From positions 1-27,593 of IMG/VR virus record IMGVR_UViG_3300045117_000340: a stretch of 27,593 nt of DNA; one strand, written 5' to 3'. Position numbers and translations under genes: made by a program. The DNA is from a virus. This document shows, piece by piece, positions 13,462 to 21,282 of this stretch (position 1 is its first letter; every line of letters begins with the position of its first letter). The notes under the pieces are model-generated. The model saw nothing but the letters and a program-made list of their open reading frames with translations, was not told the origin of the DNA and searched no databases.

Positions 13462-14439
13462 GTGAATTCCGACCGGTACCGCCTGGTCCGCACGATTTCG
13501 AACCAGGCGCTCGAGGCGATCCTCTCGTTCTTCGAAGCATGGGAGCCCGGGCGCGGGGATGTGCCGCTCGCCCTCGACCTGCTCGGGGCCGAACGCGAGG
13601 CCCGCATCGACGAATTGGCCGTCGCCAGGCAGGTCGCAGACCGCTCCTTCGTCGAAGCGGTCATCGACCGGGTGATGGTCGGGGAGCCAGCCGCCGCGCC
13701 GCCCGGGGACGTGATCCCCTTCGACCCGCGGCTTTGCCCGGGCGAGACGCACCGCTCTGGTGCAGGCTGCGACTGCATCGACATCCCGGTGGTCCGGAAG
13801 TCCCCGGCCGAACCGCCGGGGCCGAAGCCGGCGCAGAGCGCACCCCCCGCGCCGTCCGAGTTCGGCGCCGTGGCCGGGCCGAAGCGCTGTGACGAATGCG
13901 GCACGCCTGGCGCCAGGCTCTGCCACCGGTGCCGGTTCAAGCGTGGGCGGCAGGCCAAGGCCGCCAAGGCCGCGAAGAAGAAGGCCCCGAAGGAGCAGGC
14001 CGCCGATGCGGAGGGCGAGAGTCGTAGCCTGGTCACGCGGCAAGGCACCTGCCGGAAGTGTCGCAAGGGCTTCGAGTACACGACCGGCGCCCGGACCCAG
14101 GGTGAGCGAACCATCTGCCCGCCGTGCGACGGCCAGGTCCGGTGCGTCCATTGCGCCCGGTGGACCCGGGGCTCGGGCGGCATTTGCCCGACGTGCCGGG
14201 CACACGGCAAGACGAAGCTCGACTCGGCGATCGGCCGGCTCCTCGCCGAGCCGGTGCCGGTGATCGCCGAGGAGTACGTGACCGGCGACGGCAGCGGCGG
14301 CCTGGAGCGGGGCCGGACCTACAAGGTCACGCGCCTGGCGCCGGCCGGGTGGCGCGACGGGCAGGACGCCGTCGACCAGCTCGATGGTGAGCCAGACGTG
14401 GACGTCGAGGTGGAGGGCCTGGGTGGCCGGAAGCTCTGA
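13462..14439 (+). CDS. multi-CxxC zinc-ribbon protein in the late region
   Basis: 325 residues from GTG 13462, with AGGAG 6 bases upstream. The N-terminal part (1-100) is helical, with an early GDVIPFDPRLCPGE. A Pro/Ala-rich linker is followed by three cysteine pairs-of-pairs: CDEC..CHRC (about 141-155), CRKC..CPPC (about 196-218) and CVHC..CPTC (about 225-241). Each looks like a zinc ribbon. A Lys/Ala-rich stretch lies between the first and second. The C-terminus is acidic. Not recognised as a known lysis or head protein; probably nucleic-acid or protein binding. It is the first gene after the late promoter at 13208. Confidence 0.75.
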   Translation: MNSDRYRLVRTISNQALEAILSFFEAWEPGRGDVPLALDLLGAEREARIDELAVARQVADRSFVEAVIDRVMVGEPAAAPPGDVIPFDPRLCPGETHRSGAGCDCIDIPVVRKSPAEPPGPKPAQSAPPAPSEFGAVAGPKRCDECGTPGARLCHRCRFKRGRQAKAAKAAKKKAPKEQAADAEGESRSLVTRQGTCRKCRKGFEYTTGARTQGERTICPPCDGQVRCVHCARWTRGSGGICPTCRAHGKTKLDSAIGRLLAEPVPVIAEEYVTGDGSGGLERGRTYKVTRLAPAGWRDGQDAVDQLDGEPDVDVEVEGLGGRKL

Positions 14440-14665
14440 CCGGCCGTTCCGGTTGCCGTTCGATTCGCCGGTCGAGAGCGGCCTGCCGAATGGCGCCGTC
14501 CTGCGCGGTATGCATGCCGCGATATGGCGGGCCTACCAGATCGTCGGCGCCATCTGGCTGTGGGACCTGCGGCTCAATTCGAACCTGGCCCTGCGGGACG
14601 CGTACTACCGGGTGCACCAGGACCTCGAGGACCGCATCGGCCTGCACCTCTACCGCGATCCTTAA
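14423..14665 (+). CDS. small hypothetical protein before the endolysin
   Basis: 80 residues from GTG 14423, which has GGAGGG 6 bases upstream and overlaps the previous stop; ATG 14384 in the same frame has no such site. It includes LPNGAVLRGMHAAIWRAYQI and WLWDLRLNSNLALRDAYYRV, an amphipathic helical pattern. No membrane-spanning segment is clear. The stop lies within the next late-type palindrome region. Function unknown. Confidence 0.55.
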   Translation: MAGSSDRPFRLPFDSPVESGLPNGAVLRGMHAAIWRAYQIVGAIWLWDLRLNSNLALRDAYYRVHQDLEDRIGLHLYRDP

Positions 14666-14705
14666 AGCGCTTTGATCGCCCCCGCCGCCCCCCTTGAACG
14701 ACGAT
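14663..14705 (+). promoter_or_regulatory. candidate late promoter before the endolysin
   Basis: TAAAGCGCTTTG (14663-14674) is followed by ATCG. GACGAT (14700-14705) lies at the same 34-base centre spacing as the site at 13208. The endolysin ATG is at 14724, with AGGAGT at 14712. In Mu the equivalent position is Plys. Confidence 0.55.
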
Positions 14706-14723
14706 CGGCCCAGGAGTCCCACG

Positions 14724-15503
14724 ATGCCCAAGCCCCAGATCACCTGGCTCATCAGCCCGCACCACAACCTGCGGCCGGGCGGGGAAGCCGACGTCGACAC
14801 GATCGTCTTGCACCACACGGCCGGCACCGGCTCGGCGCGGAGCACCGCGCTGTACTTCGCCGACCCCAAGAGCAAGGTCAGCAGCCACTACGTCATCGGG
14901 AAGGACGGCGCGATCGTCCAGTGCGTCCAGGACGCGAAGCGGGCCTGGCACGCCGGGCAGAGCGCCTTCCGCGGCCGGGGCGACGTCAACGACTTCTCGA
15001 TCGGCATCGAGCTGGTCAACCGCGGGGACGGCAAGGACCCGTTCCCGGACCCGCAGTACTGGGCTCTCGCCGACCTGGTCGCCTACCTGATGCAGGCCTA
15101 CCGCATCCCCGCCGAGCGGGTGGTCGGCCACCGCGACGTCGCGCTTCCCCCGGGCCGGAAGACCGACCCTGCGAGCAACTTCGACTGGGCCCGGCTGCGC
15201 CGCCTGGTCGGCGACCGGCAGAAGCCGGCCGCGCCCAGACCCGTCTCGCCCGCCCCGCCGGCCGCCGCGCCGGCGCCAGCACAAGAGAGGACCGTCATGA
15301 ACCTGAATGCCAAGGCCATCCCCGTCGCCCTCAACGTCCTGGCCGGCGTCGCCGTGGCGGCCGAGGCCTCCACGGGTTTCCTGAAGACCTGCTGCGGCGA
15401 GGGCTGGTACTACGTCGCCGTCGGCGCCCTGGCGCTGCTCAACGGGATCTTCATCCTGGCGACCGGCAAGAGCAGCAAGCAACTGGCCGGCAAGGAGGGC
15501 TGA
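14724..15503 (+). CDS. amidase endolysin fused to a C-terminal two-helix membrane segment
   Basis: 259 residues. Residues about 20-165 form an Amidase_2 (AmpD-like) domain: VLHHTAG (His30/His31), VVGHRDVA (His136) and RKTDPASNFDW (Lys146, Asp148). These are the usual zinc and catalytic positions for N-acetylmuramoyl-L-alanine amidase. A Pro/Ala linker (168-188) leads to two hydrophobic helices at about 199-217 and 229-247. A strong internal start lies in frame at 15297. Such a membrane anchor is unlike classic soluble Mu endolysins and suggests a self-exported or holin-linked enzyme. AGGAGT precedes ATG 14724. Confidence 0.92.
   Translation: MPKPQITWLISPHHNLRPGGEADVDTIVLHHTAGTGSARSTALYFADPKSKVSSHYVIGKDGAIVQCVQDAKRAWHAGQSAFRGRGDVNDFSIGIELVNRGDGKDPFPDPQYWALADLVAYLMQAYRIPAERVVGHRDVALPPGRKTDPASNFDWARLRRLVGDRQKPAAPRPVSPAPPAAAPAPAQERTVMNLNAKAIPVALNVLAGVAVAAEASTGFLKTCCGEGWYYVAVGALALLNGIFILATGKSSKQLAGKEG
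15297..15503 (+). CDS. possible internally initiated holin-like protein
   Basis: ATG 15297, in frame in the endolysin, has GAGAGG (15285-15290) exactly 6 bases upstream. It would give a separate 68-residue protein starting MNLNAKAIPVALNVLAGVAV. It has two membrane helices and a charged tail (KSSKQLAGKEG), the size and topology of a class II holin or pinholin. That it is translated is inferred only from the ribosome-binding site. Confidence 0.5.
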   Translation: MNLNAKAIPVALNVLAGVAVAAEASTGFLKTCCGEGWYYVAVGALALLNGIFILATGKSSKQLAGKEG

Positions 15504-15850
15504 TGCTCCAGCTCCTGGCGTCGGGGGATGGAGCGCTCGTCATCCCCGTGAACTGGCAGGCCGTCGGCGTCCTGGCCACCGTGCTCGTCGGCTGGACCAC
15601 GGTGTTGCTATCGGCCATCAAGTGGCTGCTCGACCGGTACGTCAAGACGATCGAGCGGCGGCTCGGGGCGCTCGAAGAGCGCGTCGGAAGAGTCTCCGAT
15701 GTCGAGCGCGATCTGATGCACCTCAAGGCGTCGCTGGCGGACACCTACGTCCGGCGCGAGGACTGGATCCGCTTCATGACGTACATCGACGCCAAGTTCG
15801 ACAACCTGCGGGCCGCGCTCTTCGGGCAGGGAGGGATTTTCCATGGTTGA
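15503..15850 (+). CDS. membrane-anchored coiled-coil protein (DUF2730-like)
   Basis: 115 residues from ATG 15503, overlapping the endolysin stop. One N-terminal membrane helix (VGVLATVLVGWTTVLLSAIKWLL) is followed by a charged coiled coil (VKTIERRLGALEERVGRVSD). The arrangement, and position after the endolysin and before the gp26-like gene, match the DUF2730 family (Mu gp24-like). It could be a holin or spanin component; its exact role is unknown. Confidence 0.75.
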   Translation: MLQLLASGDGALVIPVNWQAVGVLATVLVGWTTVLLSAIKWLLDRYVKTIERRLGALEERVGRVSDVERDLMHLKASLADTYVRREDWIRFMTYIDAKFDNLRAALFGQGGIFHG

Positions 15851-16145
15851 GGAACTGACGCGCGAGCAGCGCGAGGAGGCCCGGTGGCGGCTGCTGCGGG
15901 CGATCTACTTCGGCCGGCCCCTGGCGACGGCCGACACGATCCTCTGGCGGGCGTTGCACGACATCGCGCTGCCGATCACGCTCAAGCAGGTGCGCCAGGA
16001 GCTGGATTACCTGGAGAGCCGGAAGCTGGTCGAGATCAAGAAGCGGCCCGACGTATGGCTGTCCGAGCTGACCTGGCACGGCGTGGACGTCGTCGAGTAC
16101 ACGGTCGACTGCGTGCCCGGCATCGCCCGGCCGCCCCAGGAGTGA
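15843..16145 (+). CDS. gp26-like small winged-helix protein (VpaChn25_0724 type)
   Basis: 100 residues from ATG 15843, overlapping the previous gene. LLRAIYFGRPLATADTILWR, then LKQVRQELDYLESRKLVEIK and a short beta hairpin before LTWHGVDVVE form a small winged helix. The final 'PGIARPPQE' is also typical of the family in Mu-like phages, always just upstream of the small terminase. Function unknown, perhaps in packaging. Confidence 0.85.
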   Translation: MVEELTREQREEARWRLLRAIYFGRPLATADTILWRALHDIALPITLKQVRQELDYLESRKLVEIKKRPDVWLSELTWHGVDVVEYTVDCVPGIARPPQE

Positions 16146-16152
16146 GGCCGCC

Positions 16153-16671
16153 GTGCCCCGTCGCAACTCCGTGTCGCAACTCCCGCCCGAGATCCGGGAG
16201 TGGCTCGACCAGGCCCTGGTCGCGGGGAACTTCTCGGACTACGAACTGCTGACCGAGGAGGTGAAGAAACGCGGCTACCTGATCTCGAAGTCGTCGCTCC
16301 ACCGGTATGGCCAGAGTTTCGAGGAGCGGCTGGGGACGATCAAGCGGACGTCCGAAATGGCCAAGGCCATCAAGGAATCGGTGGGCGACGACGCGGGCGC
16401 GATTGGCGAGGCCCTGACCGCCGTGATGCAGGAAAAGCTCTTCGAGATCGCGATGAAGATCGAGGACCCGGGCGACGTCGAGTTGCCCGCCCTGGTCCGC
16501 GCCATCGCCGACCTGAACCGGACGTCGGTCAGCCAGAAGAAGTGGGCCGCCGAGGTCAAGGCGAAGGCGAAGGCGGCGGCCGACCAGGTCGAGAAGGCGG
16601 CGCGGAAAGGCGGCGCGACCGAAGAGCAGGTCGCCTTCTACCGGCAAGAGATCCTGGGGATCGTGGGATGA
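16153..16671 (+). CDS. Mu gp27-like small terminase subunit (DUF3486)
   Basis: 172 residues from GTG 16153. The DUF3486 pattern is clear: SVSQLPPEIREWLDQALVAG, then helix-turn-helix-like SKSSLHRYGQSFEERL, a long helical middle (TAVMQEKLFEIAMKIEDPGD) and the usual tail EEQVAFYRQEILGI. The family is thought to be the DNA-recognition subunit of Mu headful packaging. Its last 4 bases overlap the DUF4258-like start, which separates it from the large subunit. Confidence 0.93.
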   Translation: MPRRNSVSQLPPEIREWLDQALVAGNFSDYELLTEEVKKRGYLISKSSLHRYGQSFEERLGTIKRTSEMAKAIKESVGDDAGAIGEALTAVMQEKLFEIAMKIEDPGDVELPALVRAIADLNRTSVSQKKWAAEVKAKAKAAADQVEKAARKGGATEEQVAFYRQEILGIVG

Positions 16672-17006
16672 AGTCCCCCGACGAGCCCGACCTGCAGGTC
16701 GGCGGGCTCTACTACCAGGTGTCGAACCACGCCGCCAGGCGGATGCGGCAGCGCGGCATCTCGCGATTCGCCGTGCTCACCGTGCTGATGTTCGGCGAGC
16801 ACAAGCCGGCGCCCGGCGCCGCGATGAGCGTGACCTTCCGCCGGTCCAACATCCCGGCCGGCTGCGAATCCGAGTACGAGCGCTACACCGGGCTCGAGCT
16901 GATCCTGCTGGGCAACGAGGTCATCACCATCTACCGGCGGCGGAAGCGGCTGGCGAAGCGGCGGTCGCCCGGCAAGCCCCACTGGGGCAAGCGGCACCGG
17001 CCATGA
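16668..17006 (+). CDS. DUF4258-like protein inserted between terminase genes
   Basis: 112 residues from ATG 16668. It reads YYQVSNHAARRMRQRGISRF near the start, giving the H-x3-RM-x2-RGI pattern of DUF4258. A beta-rich part follows (LELILLGNEVITIYRRRKR), with a basic tail. DUF4258 proteins have a RelE-like fold and often neighbour toxin-antitoxin genes or occur in phages; activity here is unknown. It overlaps both terminase genes by 4 bases, so it is likely expressed with them. Confidence 0.7.
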   Translation: MKSPDEPDLQVGGLYYQVSNHAARRMRQRGISRFAVLTVLMFGEHKPAPGAAMSVTFRRSNIPAGCESEYERYTGLELILLGNEVITIYRRRKRLAKRRSPGKPHWGKRHRP

Positions 17007-18484
17007 CCGCCGCCTTCGTCCTCCTCCCCTACCAGCGGAGCTGGGTTGCCGACCGGTCCGAAGTCAAGGTCGCCGAGAAGAGCCGGCGCATCGGCCTGTC
17101 GTGGGCGGACTCCTGCGGCGCGGTCCTGGCCGGCGCCCCGGCCGCCGGGTGGCAGGACACCTGGTACATCGGCTACACGAAGGACATGGCCGAGCAGTAC
17201 ATCCTCGACGCGGCCAACTGGGCGCGGGCGATGAACGTCGCGGCCCAGGCGATCGAGGATGCCGAGGACGTCCTGGATGAAGAGGATCGGAAGGCCGGCG
17301 TCAAGGCGTTCCGGGTCACGCTGTCGTCGGGCGCCCGCATCACGGCGCTGTCGAGCCGGCCGCGCAACCTGCGGTCCAAGAAAGGCCGGGTCACGATCGA
17401 CGAGGCGGCCTTCCACGACGACCTGGCCGAACTCCTCAAGGCCGCCCTGGCGCTGCTCATCTGGGGGGCGCAGATCAGCATCATCAGCACGCACGACGGG
17501 GTGGAGAATGCCTTCAACGAACTGATCGGCGAGATCCGGGCCGGGAAGTGGCCGTACGCCATCCACCGGATCACCTTCGACGACGCGCTGGCCGACGGGC
17601 TGTTCCGGCGCATCTGCCTGTCGAAGGGCCAGGAATGGTCGCCGGAGGCCGAGGTGGCCTTCCGCGCCAAGATCTTCGCGCTCTACGGCTCCAACGCCCA
17701 GGAGGAGCTCCTGTGCGTCCCGCGCAACTCGGGCGGCGCCTTCTTCTCGCGGGCGCTACTGGAGTCGCGGATGGTCGACGCCCCGGTGATCCGCAAGCAG
17801 TTCGAGGACGGCTTCGAGTTCAAGCCGGAGCCCGAGCGCGTGGCGGTCGTTCAAGACTGGCTCAACGATACCTTGAGGCCCCTTCTGGCGGCCCTCGAAG
17901 GCACGGCCCGGAGTTTCTTCGGGATGGACTTCGGCCGGACGGGCGACCGGTCGGTCATCGCGCCCATCGTCGCCGGCCAGGCGCTGTCGCGCCGCATCCC
18001 GTTCCTGGTCGAGCTGGGCAACGCCCCGTTCCGGGTGCAGGAGCAGATCCTGTTCTACATCGCGGACCGGCTGCCGATGTTCATGGCCGGGGCGCTGGAC
18101 GCCACCGGCAACGGCGCATTCCTGGCCGAGGTCGCCGCCCAGCGCTACGGCAGCACGCGCATCGCGCAGGTCAAGCTGTCCGAGGAGTGGTACCGCGAGG
18201 AGATGCCGCGCTACAAGGCGGCCTTCGAGGATGACCAGATCAGCATCCCGCGGGACGCCGACGTGCTCGACGACCACCGCGCCATCGTCGTGGTCAAGGG
18301 CGTGCCCAAGATCCCGGCCACCGGCCGCACCAAGGGATCGGACGGCAAGCAGCGCCACGGGGACGCGGCGGTCGCCTGCGCCCTGGCCTGGTTCGCGGCC
18401 CGGCTGGACGTGGCGCCCATCGAGTACCTGTCGCTCGGCCAGACGCGGGTCGGCATGACGCTCGCAGACTACCTGGGGGGATAG
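17003..18484 (+). CDS. Mu gp28-like terminase large subunit
   Basis: 493 residues. ATPase: a modified Walker A around Lys26 (EKSRRIGLSW) and Walker B VTIDEAAF with Asp133/Glu134. RNase H-like nuclease: Asp309 in FGMDFGRTGD, Asp366 in GALDATGNG and Asp454 in RHGDAAVA. The protein cuts and pumps phage DNA, with flanking host DNA in Mu, into procapsids through the portal. It overlaps the DUF4258-like stop and ends directly before the portal ATG. Confidence 0.95.
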   Translation: MTAAFVLLPYQRSWVADRSEVKVAEKSRRIGLSWADSCGAVLAGAPAAGWQDTWYIGYTKDMAEQYILDAANWARAMNVAAQAIEDAEDVLDEEDRKAGVKAFRVTLSSGARITALSSRPRNLRSKKGRVTIDEAAFHDDLAELLKAALALLIWGAQISIISTHDGVENAFNELIGEIRAGKWPYAIHRITFDDALADGLFRRICLSKGQEWSPEAEVAFRAKIFALYGSNAQEELLCVPRNSGGAFFSRALLESRMVDAPVIRKQFEDGFEFKPEPERVAVVQDWLNDTLRPLLAALEGTARSFFGMDFGRTGDRSVIAPIVAGQALSRRIPFLVELGNAPFRVQEQILFYIADRLPMFMAGALDATGNGAFLAEVAAQRYGSTRIAQVKLSEEWYREEMPRYKAAFEDDQISIPRDADVLDDHRAIVVVKGVPKIPATGRTKGSDGKQRHGDAAVACALAWFAARLDVAPIEYLSLGQTRVGMTLADYLGG

Positions 18485-19957
18485 ATGGCGGACAAGGAAC
18501 TGTTCACGGAAGTCGCGTCGATCGCCCGCGACATCACCTGGCCCGTCTATGGCGGCATCATCCGGCCGAACGACGATACCCTCATCCAGCGCGGCGGCGG
18601 CAAGGGCCTCAAGATCTACGACGAGATCGAGCGCGACGCCCGCGCCTACTCGGTGCTGCAGAAGCGCAAAGCGGCCGTCATTAGCCGCGAGTGGTACGTC
18701 GAGGCGGCCGACGAGTCGCGTGCCGCGAGAAAGGCCGCCGACCTGGTCGAGCGGCAGCTGAAGAACGCGAACTTCGATCGGGCGTGCGAGAACCTCCTGG
18801 ACGCCACGCTCAAGGGCTATGCGGTCGGCGAGTGCATGTGGCGCCGGGACGGCAGCGAGATCGTGCTGGCCCGCATCGAACCAAAGGAGCAGCGGCGCTT
18901 CTGGTTCGCGGACGATCGGAGCCTGCGCCTGAAGACCTGGGACAACCTGCTGCCCGGCCTGCCGGTCCCCGACCGGAAGTTCGTGGTGCACTCCTTCGGG
19001 GCCAAGGACGGCAACCCCTACGGGTTAGGGCTCGGGCGGGCGCTGTTCTGGCCGGTGTTCTTCAAGCGGCAGGACATCAGCTTCTGGCTGGTGTACGCGG
19101 ACAAGTTCGCGATGCCGACGCCGCTGGGCAAATACCCGCCGAATGCCCAGCCAGAGGAGAAGGCGGCACTGCTCGGCACGATGGCGGCCATCGCCCATGA
19201 CTCGGCCGTGGCGATTCCGGACGGCATGCTGATCGAGTTGCTCGAAGCGGCGCGGGCCGGCGGCGCGGACAGCTACGAGAAGCTCGCCCGGTACATGGAT
19301 GAGCAGATCGCAGAGATCGTGCTGGGCGAGACGCTGACGACGAATGTCGGCGACGTGGGCAGCAAGGCCGCCGCGTCGGTTCACGACGGGGTCCGGCTGG
19401 AACTCTGCAAGGGCGATGCGGACAAGCTGTCCGAGACGCTCAACGACAGCGTTGTGCGCTGGATCGTCGACCTCAACCTGCCCGGGGCGCCCTACCCCAA
19501 GGTCTACCGCCAGTTCGCCGAGGAAGAGGATCTCGGGAAGCGGGCCGAGCGCGACACCAAGCTCTACGGCCTGGGCTACGAGCCCACCGAGGACTACATC
19601 CGGGAGACCTATGGCGAGGGCTGGGTGCGGCGGCAAGGACCATCTGGCCCGGCGGCCGGAACGCCCCTGCCGGTCGGGACCGGGCCCGGCGACGGCCTGG
19701 CGTTCGCGGCCGGCGATGGGCCCGACCTGATCGACCGGTACGTCGACCGGGCCGATGCTCTGGCGGCCGACGCAATGGAGGCCATCGTCGCGCCCGTGCG
19801 CGAGATGGTACGCAACGCCGGCAGCCTGGAAGCCATCCGCGACGGCTTGCTCGACCTCTACCCCAAGATGGATGGCAAGGGCCTGGCCGAGCTGATGGCG
19901 CAGGCCACCGCCGCCGCGCATATGGCGGGCCGTTACGAGGTCAGCCATGGCACCTGA
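18485..19957 (+). CDS. Mu gp29-like portal protein (DUF935)
   Basis: 490 residues. DUF935 features in order: LIQRGGGKGLKIYDEIERDA, a YSVLQKRKAAVISREWYVEA block, GYAVGECMWRRDGSEIVLAR, PYGLGLGRALFWPVFFKRQD and LGETLTTNVGDVGSKAAASV. The C-terminal part is long and less conserved. The portal forms the vertex channel for DNA packaging and tail attachment. It overlaps F by 11 bases. Confidence 0.95.
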   Translation: MADKELFTEVASIARDITWPVYGGIIRPNDDTLIQRGGGKGLKIYDEIERDARAYSVLQKRKAAVISREWYVEAADESRAARKAADLVERQLKNANFDRACENLLDATLKGYAVGECMWRRDGSEIVLARIEPKEQRRFWFADDRSLRLKTWDNLLPGLPVPDRKFVVHSFGAKDGNPYGLGLGRALFWPVFFKRQDISFWLVYADKFAMPTPLGKYPPNAQPEEKAALLGTMAAIAHDSAVAIPDGMLIELLEAARAGGADSYEKLARYMDEQIAEIVLGETLTTNVGDVGSKAAASVHDGVRLELCKGDADKLSETLNDSVVRWIVDLNLPGAPYPKVYRQFAEEEDLGKRAERDTKLYGLGYEPTEDYIRETYGEGWVRRQGPSGPAAGTPLPVGTGPGDGLAFAAGDGPDLIDRYVDRADALAADAMEAIVAPVREMVRNAGSLEAIRDGLLDLYPKMDGKGLAELMAQATAAAHMAGRYEVSHGT

Positions 19958-21206
19958 CGTCCAGCCGGGAAACCTCGATTTCCCCGAGGCCGCCCGGTAC
20001 TTCCGGGACAAGGTCCGGCTCCCGAGCGACAAGTGGACCGACTACATGAAAGGCCAGCACGCGCAGGCGTTCGTCGTCGCCGGAGCCACGAAGGCCGAGC
20101 TGCTGAAGGATCTGCACGAGGAGATCCAGAAGGCGATCGACACGGGAACCGGCCTCGAAGAGTTCCGCGCCGAGTTCGACAAGATCGTCGACAGGCACGG
20201 CTGGTCGTACAAGGGCGGCCGAAACTGGCGGACGCGGGTCATCTTCGAGACGAACCTCCGCACTTCGTACCAGGTCGGCCGCTTCGCGCAGATGAAGGAG
20301 GCGATCGCGCTCCGGCCCTTCTGGCAGTACCGCCACGGCGACAGCCTCCACCCGCGGCCCTTGCACGTCTCCTGGGATCGCCTCGTATTCCGCCACGACG
20401 ACCCCTGGTGGGCCACCCACTACCCGCCGAACGGCTGGGGATGCAAGTGCACGGTCATGTCCCTGGCCGAGGAGGATCTCGCGGACCAGGGGAAGTCCGG
20501 GCCCGATGTGGTGCCAGAGGACGGCTGGGGACCGAAGCCCGACCCGGTCACCGGCGAGAGGGTGCCGGCCGGCATCGACCCCGGCTGGGACTATCACCCG
20601 GGCGAGACGGCGCATGGCAAGCGCCTGTCAGACGAGGCGATGGCAGAATGGGACGAGCGGTCGCGAGCCGATACCTACGAGCGGCTGACGCCCGGGGACT
20701 GGCAGACGGAGGGCCGGCCGGCGAAGATCCCCGAATCGCCGGTCAAGGCGAATCCGCGGCCACCGGCCCGCACGAAAGAAGAGTTCAAGGCGGGCATGCG
20801 GGACATCCTGGGGGACGAGAAACGCGTGTTCACGGTCGGCCAAGGGGACTGGGCGCAGCCGGTCGCGGTCGATGCGGAGTCGTTCGCCGACCACGTCGAT
20901 CTGGGGCGGTCGCCCTTCGCGCCCTTCATACCGGAAGTGCTCGAGGAGCCCTTCGAGGCCTGGCTCGGCTTCGAGCGCCACCGCGGTACGGGCAAGGTCG
21001 AGCTCAAGCTGACCGTCGTGAAGGCCCTGGCCGCCGAACACCGGCGGATGGTGATCGTCGCGAAGGCGAAGGACGGGCAGTTCGAGGGATTCACGATGAT
21101 CCCGATGACGAACGAGGCCTACGTCAACCGGCAGCGCTGGGGCAGGCTCATCCAGGCCGCTGCCGTCGAAGAAGGACCCTCACTCCCCACGCGGCGGGGC
21201 GGGTAA
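19947..21206 (+). CDS. F: Mu F-like minor head protein with C-terminal PBECR-like nuclease domain
   Basis: 419 residues. Residues about 1-195 form the Mu F/SPP1 gp7 head-morphogenesis domain: RVIFETNLRTSYQVGRFAQM, WQYRHGDSLHPRPLHVSWDR and HYPPNGWGCKCTVMSLAEED. A linker follows. From about 265 to 405 comes a domain with QPVAVDAESFADHVDLGRSP, PFEAWLGFERHRGTGKVELK and GFTMIPMTNEAYVNRQRWG. This is the layout of PBECR-type (barnase/EndoU/colicin/RelE-like) domains attached to phage head proteins. Such domains are predicted nucleases possibly delivered with the DNA; catalysis here is unproven. Confidence 0.92.
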   Translation: MAPDVQPGNLDFPEAARYFRDKVRLPSDKWTDYMKGQHAQAFVVAGATKAELLKDLHEEIQKAIDTGTGLEEFRAEFDKIVDRHGWSYKGGRNWRTRVIFETNLRTSYQVGRFAQMKEAIALRPFWQYRHGDSLHPRPLHVSWDRLVFRHDDPWWATHYPPNGWGCKCTVMSLAEEDLADQGKSGPDVVPEDGWGPKPDPVTGERVPAGIDPGWDYHPGETAHGKRLSDEAMAEWDERSRADTYERLTPGDWQTEGRPAKIPESPVKANPRPPARTKEEFKAGMRDILGDEKRVFTVGQGDWAQPVAVDAESFADHVDLGRSPFAPFIPEVLEEPFEAWLGFERHRGTGKVELKLTVVKALAAEHRRMVIVAKAKDGQFEGFTMIPMTNEAYVNRQRWGRLIQAAAVEEGPSLPTRRGG

Positions 21207-21282
21207 GCGGCGCGGACCGTAGGGGCCGCGTCCCGGCCCGCGCAACCGTGGTCTCATTCTAGCCCTCGGAGGTTAAGGTTAG

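Noticed and set aside
13355-13540. minus-strand ORF in the late leader
   Set aside because: No ribosome-binding site, compositionally a shadow, and it overlaps the start of the zinc-ribbon gene.
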